DNA from: Oceanobacter mangrovi
Lineage (GTDB): Bacteria; Pseudomonadota; Gammaproteobacteria; Pseudomonadales; Oceanobacteraceae
DNA: 64,000 bases
NCBI RefSeq assembly: GCF_019740315.1
Contig: NZ_JAHXZR010000003.1
Coordinates: 186,001 to 250,000, forward strand
Reading direction: 5' to 3'
Made by a program: the position numbers and the translations under genes. Below the pieces are notes generated by a model. That model was not told where the DNA came from, ran no database searches, and saw only the letters and a list, made by a program, of their open reading frames with translations. Shown in pieces: positions 18,334 through 27,907 of the stretch (position 1 is its first letter; each line of letters begins with the position of its first letter).

Positions 18334-18361
18334 GAACAGCCCGCCATTCGCCGGGCTGTTC
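18334..18361. terminator. Hairpin between convergent hmuT-like and flavodoxin genes
   Basis: Perfect ten-base arms GAACAGCCCG and CGGGCTGTTC with an eight-base loop. It lacks a long T-run but lies between two convergent genes, as a shared terminator would. Confidence 0.6.
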
Positions 18362-18385
18362 ACTATGCCATACGTCAGATGCCAA

Positions 18386-18928
18386 TCAGGCTGCGTTAGC
18401 CTGCTGGCCAAACTCACTGACGACTTGCTCAACCCAGCGGGCAACCCGCTCATCGGTCAGCTCACATTGCTGGTCTTCATCAATGGCCAGACCACAGAAG
18501 CGCTTGCCGTCTTCTATCGATGCCCGTGAAGCATCAAACTGGTAGCCTTCGGTTGACCAGTAGCCAATGAAGCGGGCGCCGCTGTCAGCCAGCTTTTCAT
18601 GTAGCCAGCCCATGGCATCAACAAAGTAGTCACCGTAGCCGAATTGGTCACCGAGGCCGTACAGGGCAATCACCTTATTGGCCAGATCCAGGCCTGCGAG
18701 CACGTCTTCAAAATCCTCCCAGTCCGCTTGAATGCCGCCAAAGTCCCAGGTCGGAATCCCCAGAATCAGCAGTTCGTAGTCGTCGAACTGGTCTGCCTCA
18801 GCATCGGTAATATTGTGAATGTCGGCCTCGATATTGTGGCTCTGTAGCTGTTCAGCAATGCGGTTGGCCAGCTCTTCGGTGTTGCCAGTGTCGGTGCCAA
18901 AAATAATGCCGGTGTGTGGAGTGCTCAT
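18386..18928 (-). CDS. Flavodoxin (long chain)
   Basis: Protein of 180 residues with the canonical FMN phosphate loop GTDTGNTEELA (about 10-20), the LLILGIPTWDFGGIQADWEDF segment typical of long-chain flavodoxins, and YGLGDQFGYGDYFVDAMG. It carries electrons in place of ferredoxin when iron is scarce. AAGGG upstream supports the ATG at 18928. It is divergent from the fagA-fumC operon, with a strong Fur-like box between them, so both units are probably induced together by iron limitation. It is the second flavodoxin of the window and the more orthodox one. Confidence 0.93.
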   Translation of the reverse strand: MSTPHTGIIFGTDTGNTEELANRIAEQLQSHNIEADIHNITDAEADQFDDYELLILGIPTWDFGGIQADWEDFEDVLAGLDLANKVIALYGLGDQFGYGDYFVDAMGWLHEKLADSGARFIGYWSTEGYQFDASRASIEDGKRFCGLAIDEDQQCELTDERVARWVEQVVSEFGQQANAA

Positions 18929-18999
18929 GGTTTTCCCTTCAATTCAGTAACGCTATCGGGTCGATCAGCAATCTGCTGAAGCAGTTTGTTGACTAATTA

Positions 19000-19018
19000 T
19001 TAAATGCTAATCATTATC
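19000..19018. promoter_or_regulatory. Fur-box-like site between flavodoxin and fagA-fumC operon
   Basis: About 15 of 19 bases match the Fur consensus, including a perfect TAATCATTATC right half. It lies between two divergent units whose products (flavodoxin; iron-free-substitution fumarase operon) are expected to be Fur-regulated. Confidence 0.75.
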
Positions 19019-19125
19019 ATTAATAAATCCAACCAGAAATTCAGGATTCTGTGTTTCTGGCTGATATTTAAATGACAGATCGACGAACCAATACTCGACG
19101 ACCAGGGATATGGAGGCAGATGACG

Positions 19126-19491
19126 ATGTCAGACCAACAGGCACTGGAGAATTATCTTGAGCTCATAGAGATGCGGCATCTGGTCCGTTTTGGTGAGCAG
19201 CCAGACAGCCCTTGCCATATCCAGCGCTGGTTTGAGCTGGAGGAAGCATCATTTCCACGGGTGTGTAATTGTGTCAAACGACGGGTTTATCGTCGTCAGT
19301 ACGATCTTCTGATCGAAGCTGTGATGGATGATCTGGTACCGGAATTATGGCGTCAGCTGTGTCTGGATTACCTGTCGCGGCCACTGAATGGCCTGGCTGC
19401 AATAGCGGTTAAACCACAGCATCAACAAAGTGTTCAGCGGCTGCGCCGCGAAATGCGTACGCAGGTACGCTATTCCTTTCAGTACCGGTGA
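19126..19491 (+). CDS. fagA: FagA-like protein of the fumC iron operon
   Basis: Protein of 121 residues from the ATG at 19126, chosen because GGAGG lies nine bases upstream. It is basic, with a CNCVKRRVYRRQYDLLIEAV segment and a C-terminal arginine-rich part. Gene order fagA-fumC-orfX behind a Fur box is the one described in Pseudomonas aeruginosa (fagA-fumC-orfX-sodA). I assign it by position and size; I see no catalytic motif. Its stop codon lies 20 bases before the fumC ATG. Confidence 0.7.
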   Translation: MSDQQALENYLELIEMRHLVRFGEQPDSPCHIQRWFELEEASFPRVCNCVKRRVYRRQYDLLIEAVMDDLVPELWRQLCLDYLSRPLNGLAAIAVKPQHQQSVQRLRREMRTQVRYSFQYR

Positions 19492-19511
19492 CAAACAACG
19501 AGGAACAGGTG

Positions 19512-20888
19512 ATGAATTTCCGAACCGTCAAAGACAGCATGGGTGAACTCTCGGTCCCTGAAGATGCCTTGTGGGGTGCCCAGACCCAGCGGGCAATCAA
19601 CAACTTTCCAATCAGTGGCCAGCCATTACCGCTGGGCTTTGTGCGGGCGTTGTTGCTGATCAAGATGGCGGCGGCGAAGGCCAACGTGCAATTGGGTTTA
19701 CTGGAAGAACAGATCGGCGCCGCTATCGTCAGTGCGGTCGAGCAGCTACTGGACGATCCTCGGCTGATGGATCACTTCCCGGTGGATGTGTTTCAGACCG
19801 GTTCCGGTACCAGCTCCAACATGAATGCCAACGAAGTGGTGGCAACACTTGCCAGTCGCCAACTGGGAGTGGAAGTCAGTGCCAATGATCACGTCAACTG
19901 TGGCCAGAGTAGTAACGACGTGATTCCAACCTGTATTCACGTCAGTGCAGCGCTCAGTCTCAGTGAAGATCTCTTGCCTGCGCTTGACCACCTGCAAGGC
20001 ACCATTCGAACCAAGGCAGTGGAAGTGGAGCCCTATGTCAAAACCGGCCGTACTCACCTGATGGATGCCATGCCGGTGCGGATGAGCCAGAGCCTGGGTG
20101 GCTGGGCAGAACAAATCCGTGCGGTACGCAAGCAGCTGGAGCAACAGCTGATGCAGTTGCAGCGACTGGCACAGGGAGGGACTGCGGTCGGAACCGGGAT
20201 TAATGCTCACCCTGAATTTGCCGAACTGTTCAGTCATGAGTTGAGCAAGCTGACTGGCCTGCCGTTCCAGCCAGGTACTGACCTGTTTGCCCTGATCAGT
20301 TCTCAGGACACTGCGGTGCAGACCTCCGGCAGCCTGAAAACCCTGGCAGTGGCGCTGATGAAAATTGCCAACGATTTGCGCTGGATGAACTCCGGGCCGC
20401 TGGCGGGTCTGGGTGAAATCGAGCTGGAAGCGTTGCAACCGGGTTCGTCGATCATGCCAGGCAAGGTTAACCCGGTGATTCCGGAAGCCACGGCGATGGT
20501 GGCAGCGCAGATTATTGGTAACGACAGCGCCATCACCATTGGTGGCCAGTCGGGTAACTTTGAACTCAACGTGATGCTGCCGATGATTGCCAACAACTTG
20601 CTGATCAGTATTCAGCTGGCCGCCAATGCCAGCCGTTTGCTGGCCGACAAGGCGATTGCTTCATTCAGGGTCAACGATGACAAATTGCAGCAGGCACTGG
20701 CGCGTAATCCGATTCTGGTAACGGCGCTGAATCCTATTGTTGGCTATATGAAAGCGGCGGAAATTGCCAAGCAGGCCTATAAAGAGAAGAGACCTGTGCT
20801 TGATGTGGCGGAACAGCAAACAGATTTGTCGCGTGAGGAACTGGAGCGATTGCTGGATCCTGCCAAACTGACCCAAGGTGGAATTTAA
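19512..20888 (+). CDS. fumC: Class II fumarate hydratase
   Basis: Protein of 458 residues that interconverts fumarate and malate in the TCA cycle without an iron-sulfur cluster. The class signature GSSIMPGKVNP is present near 318-328, together with TGSGTSSNMNANEV (about 98-111) and the CGQSSNDVIPT block. The ATG at 19512 follows AGGAACAGG; an in-frame GTG at 19488 is less likely. Placement behind a Fur box suggests it replaces the iron-dependent fumarase when iron is short. Confidence 0.96.
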   Translation: MNFRTVKDSMGELSVPEDALWGAQTQRAINNFPISGQPLPLGFVRALLLIKMAAAKANVQLGLLEEQIGAAIVSAVEQLLDDPRLMDHFPVDVFQTGSGTSSNMNANEVVATLASRQLGVEVSANDHVNCGQSSNDVIPTCIHVSAALSLSEDLLPALDHLQGTIRTKAVEVEPYVKTGRTHLMDAMPVRMSQSLGGWAEQIRAVRKQLEQQLMQLQRLAQGGTAVGTGINAHPEFAELFSHELSKLTGLPFQPGTDLFALISSQDTAVQTSGSLKTLAVALMKIANDLRWMNSGPLAGLGEIELEALQPGSSIMPGKVNPVIPEATAMVAAQIIGNDSAITIGGQSGNFELNVMLPMIANNLLISIQLAANASRLLADKAIASFRVNDDKLQQALARNPILVTALNPIVGYMKAAEIAKQAYKEKRPVLDVAEQQTDLSREELERLLDPAKLTQGGI

Positions 20889-20899
20889 CGGAGGCAAAC

Positions 20900-21400
20900 A
20901 TGGCCTGGCGACAAACCCTGTCAGGGTTGCACGATATGATCAACCAGCTGCCTGAAGGTTGGCTGGAATCCTTGCAAGCAGGCGATCAGGCGTTATCCGC
21001 CGGATTTCCGGCCTGTGCCAGTGAGCATTATCTGGATGCGCTTGATCAGGGCTATGACTTGCTGGAGCAGTCTTCGGCAATCGCTTGCCCGGATTCCCTG
21101 TACGAACAGTCTTTGCTGGGGGTTGTGACACCGCTGCTGAATCTGGTCGAAAGCTATCTGGCTGAAGAGCGAGCGGAAATGGCCATGGTGCGACTGAATC
21201 GCTGTATCAGTTTGCTGATGAGTGAGAAGAGCCCACAAGGGTCACTGTATCGCAACCAGTGTGTGGATCAGTTGTTGGCACTGGCTGGAGAGCAATGCCT
21301 GCAGTTGATGCCGGAAGTTCAGCATACTCGGCCAGACATGTTGCCGATGCTGGTCTTGTTGGAGCGCCAGTCTCATGGCGGAACAATCACGATTCACTGA
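20900..21400 (+). CDS. OrfX-like protein (PA4469 type) of the fumC operon
   Basis: Protein of 166 residues, mostly helical, beginning MAWRQTLSGLHDMINQLP. GGAGG lies five bases before the ATG and the gene starts 12 bases after fumC. It occupies the place of orfX (PA4469) in the P. aeruginosa fumC operon, where it precedes sodA. No sodA follows here; a terminator comes instead. No motif suggests a function. Confidence 0.7.
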   Translation: MAWRQTLSGLHDMINQLPEGWLESLQAGDQALSAGFPACASEHYLDALDQGYDLLEQSSAIACPDSLYEQSLLGVVTPLLNLVESYLAEERAEMAMVRLNRCISLLMSEKSPQGSLYRNQCVDQLLALAGEQCLQLMPEVQHTRPDMLPMLVLLERQSHGGTITIH

Positions 21401-21442
21401 GTTTACTGCGGTTGATTGCCTGGTTGCTTCAGAACGTCAGAT

Positions 21443-21479
21443 AGCAAAAAGCCCGCTCAGGGGGAGCGGGCTTTTTGCT
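21443..21479. terminator. Bidirectional rho-independent terminator
   Basis: AGCAAAAAGCCCGCTC pairs with GAGCGGGCTTTTTGCT across a five-base loop. It ends the fumC operon and, on the other strand, could end pobA transcripts after they cross the adjacent tandem repeat. Confidence 0.88.
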
Positions 21480-21566
21480 TTTAACCGTCTTGCTTTTAAC
21501 CGTCTTGCTTTTAACCGTCTTGCTTTTAACCGTCTTGCTTTTAACCGTCTTGCTTTTAACCGTCTA
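21476..21566. repeat. 15-base tandem repeat, six copies
   Basis: Six head-to-tail copies of the unit GCTTTTAACCGTCTT run without gaps, the last ending CTAGC. The array begins inside the T-run of the preceding terminator and ends before the pobA stop codon. Copies are nearly identical, which points to recent slippage expansion. It is not a CRISPR: units are too short and have no spacers. Confidence 0.92.
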
Positions 21567-21589
21567 GCGTCCTTACTTCAGGTCTTCGC

Positions 21590-23239
<1,650 letters not shown>

Positions 23240-24337
23240 ATGAAGAAGCACTCTCTGGCTCTGGCCATTGCATCGACTATTCTGGCCTCTGCTGCTACTG
23301 CTGGTGAAGTTGCCACCGTTAACGGTGTTAAGTACAGCGTTGGTGGTTATATCAAGGTGGAAGGTGTATTCAACCGTCCTGATGCCGATGCAGCCAATAG
23401 CGCGTCTAACAGCTTTGATGCGACTGCTCGTCAATCTCGTCTGAATTTTGCTACCGAGCGTGAAATTGAAGGTCACAAGATCAAGACCTTTATTGAAGGT
23501 GACTTCTACGGCGGCCAATTCACTGCAGGTACAACCTACAACTGGCGTTTGCGTCACGCCTATCTGGCTGTTGATAACGTAACTGTTGGTCAAACCTGGA
23601 GTGGTGCATTCTTCGCTACTGCGCCGATGGATGCTAACCAAATTAACTTCTGGGGTCCTGGCCTGGGTACCATTGGTGGTAACGGCGGTACTATTCGTCC
23701 AGATCTGGTTCTGCATTACACCTCTGGTCCTGTACGCGTGAGCCTGCAAGATCCAGTGAACAAAAAAGCTTCCTACCCGGATATGGTTGCAGCCTTCACC
23801 CAGCGTTACGAAGGCGGTACTGGCTTCACTGTGGCTGTGACTGGTCGTGATGTTGGTCAGGCTGATGGCACCAACACTTCTGTTGATGATGAGTCTGTAT
23901 TTGCTGCCGGTGCTTCTTTCGCTGGTAAGCTGGGTCTGGGCGATGTGACCCTGTACGGTAGTGCTTACACTGGTAAGGGTCTGGGCGTATTCACCGGTAT
24001 CGGTGTTAACGGCGCGTACTCTGGTTCCAAGAACGCTGACGTGGAAGATGGCAAGCTGGTTTCCCAGACCGGTTACACTGCTGGCGTTGGCTACAAAATC
24101 AGCGACAAGCTGGATGCGACCATCCGTATGGCGCACATCAGTGTAGACGACGATGCTGATTCCGAGTTGAACTCCATGAATGCTAACCTGGTGTACAAAT
24201 ACACCAAAGGTTTGGATATTGGCGTTGAATTCCGTAAACAGGACGTCGACACTCTGAATACTCCAGCAGCCGCTCCGTTCCCGAACCTGCGTCCAAAAGG
24301 CAAGCAGCTCGAGATCATGGCGATGTACAAGTTCTGA
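23240..24337 (+). CDS. DcaP-like outer-membrane porin
   Basis: Protein of 365 residues with a signal peptide (1-21, …ASAATAGEV), the DcaP-type N-terminus (VGGYIKVEGVFN) and DATARQSRLNF, then repeated beta strands and a terminal MAMYKF. DcaP porins admit dicarboxylates and other organic anions. Placement opposite pobA suggests uptake of aromatic acids such as 4-hydroxybenzoate. AAAGG precedes the ATG. Codon choice is unusually uniform, as in highly expressed genes. A strong bidirectional terminator follows. Confidence 0.85.
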   Translation: MKKHSLALAIASTILASAATAGEVATVNGVKYSVGGYIKVEGVFNRPDADAANSASNSFDATARQSRLNFATEREIEGHKIKTFIEGDFYGGQFTAGTTYNWRLRHAYLAVDNVTVGQTWSGAFFATAPMDANQINFWGPGLGTIGGNGGTIRPDLVLHYTSGPVRVSLQDPVNKKASYPDMVAAFTQRYEGGTGFTVAVTGRDVGQADGTNTSVDDESVFAAGASFAGKLGLGDVTLYGSAYTGKGLGVFTGIGVNGAYSGSKNADVEDGKLVSQTGYTAGVGYKISDKLDATIRMAHISVDDDADSELNSMNANLVYKYTKGLDIGVEFRKQDVDTLNTPAAAPFPNLRPKGKQLEIMAMYKF

Positions 24338-24760
24338 TGACATTGGCGGATGCTGTCAGTTAGTACTGGCAGCATCACATCAGATCAACACTGTTCTCCG
24401 TAGTGTGTACCAGAGGGCCCGGTTTCCGGGCTTTTCTGCGTGCAGAAATACGGCAGCAGCCATAAAAAAACCCGCGCAAGCGGGTTTTTTTATGGCTGTC
24501 ATTTGTTGGGTTGTTGTTGCTTTCGTCAGACGCCAGCAATTTACACCGTCTTCCCAGGCGAGCTTTGGTTTCATGCGGCTTGTCAAATCCTGGCCGTATG
24601 GATCCTGAATCGCTGCGCGTTCAGGGTGACGGTTATAAACTCCACCGTCTTCCCAAACGAGCTTGCGAGATTTGGGATCCATGCAGCGTCGAAAATTGCT
24701 CCGCCGTCTGGATTCCAGAACAAGTCTGGAATGACGTGTATTAATACGCCAGACGACGGC
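24338..24760. other. Intergenic region with terminator and decayed repeats
   Basis: Contains the terminator at 24461-24494 and, from 24540 to 24745, pieces of dispersed repeats: CACCGTCTTCCC is present twice (24543 and 24642), and TTCCAGAACAAGTCTGGAA forms a hairpin at about 24714-24732. No gene is supported. Confidence 0.5.
24461..24494. terminator. Bidirectional terminator after porin
   Basis: CATAAAAAAACCCGC and GCGGGTTTTTTTATG are perfect 15-base arms around a four-base loop, giving U-runs on both strands. Confidence 0.92.
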
Positions 24761-25672
24761 TTACTGGCGACTCTGACGCAGGGTGTCGGACGGCGTTTCA
24801 CCAAATTGTTGGCGATAGTGCGAGGCAAATCGTGACAGGTTGGTAAAACCATAGCGGGTGGCGATGGTGGTGATGTTGAGTTCCGGGCTTTGTTGCAGAT
24901 CCTTGCGGGAAGCCATCAACTTGAGGTTGCGCATAAACACCGATGGCGTCATGTTCAATTCGCGATTGAACAGGTTGTAGAGGGTTTTAACACTCACCTG
25001 ACAGGCGTCCGCCAGCTCGCTGATTTCAATGTCGTCGGTAATACGTGCTTCGATCAGGTTGCGAACCTGCCGCACTCTCGGGTGTTCACTCTGTGCTGGT
25101 TGCTGGCTGCCGCGGTGCTCACCATTCATTGCCAGAAAGAGGTTGCGATAAAACAGCTCGGCATAGGCACTGTCGTTGTAACAGGTGAAGCCGTTGCCGC
25201 TGTCTGCCGTGATGGATAACAGCAGATAGTACAGCGGTTTGATGGTGCCGTTCAGGCTACCTTCAAGCAGCAGCGAGTGTTCCAGTCGCTCAGGCAAACT
25301 GGTCTGGATGCGCTGTTCCGGCAATACCACAAAGATCCATTCAGAATGAGCCGATGCACTTTCTTGCTGTGGCGTCTTGGGGGTAATCCAGCAAGGCGGA
25401 GCTGCCTGGTTGGCTATTTCCCAGGCTAACAGGCGGCAGCCGGCCGGGCATTGCAGCTGCAGCTGGCAGTCGCGTTGAAAATAGGTCTTGCACGCAAGCA
25501 CGTCACCAAATTGCCAGTGTTCCAGAAAACCGGCAGGGCTGCTTTTGGAATCGGCTTGCAGTAGCTGAAACGGCTGTGCCAGCGACGCTTGCAGTACTAC
25601 CAGTGCCGGGTTAGAGCGGCTTTCCTGTCGTCTTGCGGGTGTTACCGGAGAACTTTGCATACCTGCTAACAT
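24761..25672 (-). CDS. AraC-family transcriptional regulator
   Basis: Protein of 303 residues from the ATG at 25672, which has GAGGG just upstream; an ATG at 25684 is also in frame. The C-terminal AraC domain (about 205-300) contains IEISELADACQVSVKTLYNLF and ITTIATRYGFTNLSRFASHY. The N-terminal domain resembles the AraC-binding-like domain of ring-cleavage regulators such as FeaR/XylS. It may control the porin or pobA, or the TRAP operon downstream on the other strand. Confidence 0.85.
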   Translation of the reverse strand: MLAGMQSSPVTPARRQESRSNPALVVLQASLAQPFQLLQADSKSSPAGFLEHWQFGDVLACKTYFQRDCQLQLQCPAGCRLLAWEIANQAAPPCWITPKTPQQESASAHSEWIFVVLPEQRIQTSLPERLEHSLLLEGSLNGTIKPLYYLLLSITADSGNGFTCYNDSAYAELFYRNLFLAMNGEHRGSQQPAQSEHPRVRQVRNLIEARITDDIEISELADACQVSVKTLYNLFNRELNMTPSVFMRNLKLMASRKDLQQSPELNITTIATRYGFTNLSRFASHYRQQFGETPSDTLRQSRQ

Positions 25673-26339
25673 GGAATCCCTCATTGTTATCGTTAGGTGG
25701 GACTGTCTCGCATTCTAGCCTCTTTTACTGGTACGAAAACAACACTTCGACCAGAGTCGCAGATTATTTTAGCGGTCTTCGAAGGCTCGTCAGCTGCTGC
25801 TGGATGGCCCTGGTAGCGCTATTTATATTGATAATGGTATGAATGCCTGGTCGCCAGACGGTACTGAATTTTCACGTTTTTGGTATTGGTTTTTGCGATA
25901 GTTGTGGCTGTTAACTATCTCTCGTCGGGGAATTTTATAACTGGATCTGATAGCCCAGCTATCGCCTGTGAGAGCTTCTGAGGGGCCATTTTCAGAATAG
26001 GGATAAGCAGCTGTAATGCGGCTTTGCTGGCTATTTTGATACATTTCAGGTTTGTGTCTGGCAACCTCTTTTTATAGCTTTTGGTATATGTCTATGCAAA
26101 AAACGAATGACGTTCCTGCTTAATTAATTACCTGTGGCCTGGCTTGGATGCTAGCTTGCGTAATCACAGGATGGTATGCCTGACCCTTCTGTTTGATAAC
26201 AGGGTGTTTCGCAACACCATGCTGAAAAAAATACTGTGTTGGCTACCAACACGGTCCAGAGGTTGTATGATTTTAAAGTCCATCCCACTTATGGGTTCGG
26301 CTTTGAATCTGAACCCATAAAAATAACAAGGTGCAAAAT
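25673..26339. other. Long intergenic region before TRAP operon
   Basis: This 667-base gap has no supported gene. Its last 140 bases carry three separate inverted repeats (listed apart) before the TRAP binding-protein gene. The part from 25690 to 26150 is AT-rich and without a pattern I recognise. Confidence 0.5.
26203..26319 (+). promoter_or_regulatory. Three dyads upstream of TRAP operon
   Basis: GGTGTT-4-AACACC at 26203-26218, GTGTTGG-3-CCAACAC at 26236-26252, and TATGGGTTC-12-GAACCCATA at 26290-26319. The first two share GTGTT/AACAC half-sites and could be operators; the third ends 20 bases before the start codon and could be a leader hairpin. Confidence 0.55.
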
Positions 26340-27392
26340 ATGAAACTTAAGAAGCTACTGCTGACGCTGGGCCTCACGTTGGGCAGTCTGACTGCTTTTA
26401 CGGCTCAGGCAGCTGAACCAGAATTCACTCTGAAGTTGCATCACTTCCTGACGCCACTCTCCCCAACTCACCAGAAACTGATGGTGCCTTGGGCAGACAA
26501 GGTGATGAAGGAATCCAATGGCCGTATCAAGATCGACATTTATCCAGCCATGCAGCTGGGTGGCAAGCCGCCACAACTGTTCGATCAGGCTCGTAAGGGT
26601 GTTGCGGATATCGTCTGGACTGTGGGTGGTTATACCCCGGGTCGTTTCCCTAAAGCGGGCGCTTTTGAGCTGCCTTTCATGCCAGTGAATGCGGAAGCCA
26701 CTTCCATGGCCCTGCAGGAATACGCTGACAAGGAAATGCAGGACGAGCTGTCTGACGTTCATCTGATTGCTATCCACACTCACGCGCCAGGCGCATTCCA
26801 CTCCCGCGACAAGCTGATCAAGACCGCTGCTGATGTTGATGGTCTGAAGATGCGTGCACCAAACAAGGCGATGGCTGAGGCTCTGAGCACTCTGGGTGCC
26901 AGCCCAGTGTTTATGCCGGTTCCAACCCTGCCAAGCGCGCTGTCCAAAGGTGTGGTTGATGTCGCTGTAATGCCGTTCGAAGTGGTGAACCCGCTGAAGA
27001 TTCATCAGCTGGCGCCTAACCACACTGAAATCAAGGGCGACCGTGGTCTGTACACCCAGTTCTTCCTGTTTGTGATGAACAAGAAGACCTACGACAGCCT
27101 GCCTGCTGACCTGCAGAAAGTGATCGATAACAACTCAGGCCTCGACGAAGCCCGTCGCATGGGTTACGAGTTCGATCAGGCTGAGCTGCCAGGCTACGAC
27201 GTCTCCAAGAAAGAAGGTAACAAGTTCTACACCATCTCTCCTGAAGAATACGCCAGCTGGAAGGCGAAAATGCAACCAATCACTGATGACTGGATTGCAG
27301 ACATGAACGACGAAGGCAAGGATGGCACTCGTTTGTACAAAGAAGCCAACGATCTGATCGAGAAGTATAAAAAGGTAGTTAACAAACCATGA
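26340..27392 (+). CDS. TRAP transporter substrate-binding protein (DctP)
   Basis: Protein of 350 residues from the ATG at 26340 (CAAGG upstream). The signal peptide ends TAQAAEP. The mature protein shows DctP-family blocks: LKLHHFLTP, WADKVMKESNGRIKIDIYPAMQLGG, and LKMRAPNKAMAEAL. The arginine in the last block normally holds the substrate carboxylate. It is followed directly by dctQ and dctM genes with overlaps. It is a close paralogue of the orphan binding protein at 45333-46406. Near the gentisate genes, an aromatic acid is a likely substrate. Confidence 0.93.
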   Translation: MKLKKLLLTLGLTLGSLTAFTAQAAEPEFTLKLHHFLTPLSPTHQKLMVPWADKVMKESNGRIKIDIYPAMQLGGKPPQLFDQARKGVADIVWTVGGYTPGRFPKAGAFELPFMPVNAEATSMALQEYADKEMQDELSDVHLIAIHTHAPGAFHSRDKLIKTAADVDGLKMRAPNKAMAEALSTLGASPVFMPVPTLPSALSKGVVDVAVMPFEVVNPLKIHQLAPNHTEIKGDRGLYTQFFLFVMNKKTYDSLPADLQKVIDNNSGLDEARRMGYEFDQAELPGYDVSKKEGNKFYTISPEEYASWKAKMQPITDDWIADMNDEGKDGTRLYKEANDLIEKYKKVVNKP

Positions 27393-27907
27393 ATGAGATT
27401 GCCCTGAATCAGCCTGTATGGCTGCTGCAGGTGCGCTCCGTCCTGTCATGGCTCGCCCGCCAGCTCGCGCTGGTGGGTGGAGTGATCATGCTGGGCCTGG
27501 CCATCATGACGGTGGTCAGTGTTACCGGGCGCGCCTTATTTTCGACCGCTATTAGCGGTGACTATGAGCTGGTAGAGGCTGGCTTGGGGATTGCGATCTT
27601 CCTGTTTTTGCCCGAAGGCCATCGCGCCTGCGGTCACGTTGTGGTGGACGTATTCACCAATAACCTGGGCCACAAGGCTCTGAAAACCCTGGAAACCATC
27701 GGCGAAGTGGTGTTCCTGGTCGTGTCCATTGTTATGGCATGGCAGATGACCCTGGCTGGTTTCGACGCCTATGACTACATGGAGCAGAGCATGATTCTTG
27801 AGCTGCCACTGTGGGTTGTATATGCCGCAGGTGTACTGGTCAGTGTACTGGTTGCCTTACGCGCGCTGGAACGAATTGTCAGCTATCTGATGGGGGTGTC
27901 TGAATGA
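27389..27907 (+). CDS. TRAP transporter small membrane subunit (DctQ)
   Basis: Protein of 172 residues with four membrane helices (about 28-50, 63-80, 100-122, 140-160). It partners the DctM subunit in a sodium-driven TRAP transporter. Its ATG overlaps the stop of the binding-protein gene and its end overlaps the dctM start, so the three genes are translationally coupled. Confidence 0.9.
   Translation: MNEIALNQPVWLLQVRSVLSWLARQLALVGGVIMLGLAIMTVVSVTGRALFSTAISGDYELVEAGLGIAIFLFLPEGHRACGHVVVDVFTNNLGHKALKTLETIGEVVFLVVSIVMAWQMTLAGFDAYDYMEQSMILELPLWVVYAAGVLVSVLVALRALERIVSYLMGVSE

Noticed and set aside
21476-21566. CRISPR-like array
   Set aside because: Units are 15 bases, contiguous and without spacers; no cas genes in the window.
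24380-24852. Several short frames in the 24.4-24.85 kb region
   Set aside because: They translate the terminator and dispersed repeats and overlap each other on both strands.
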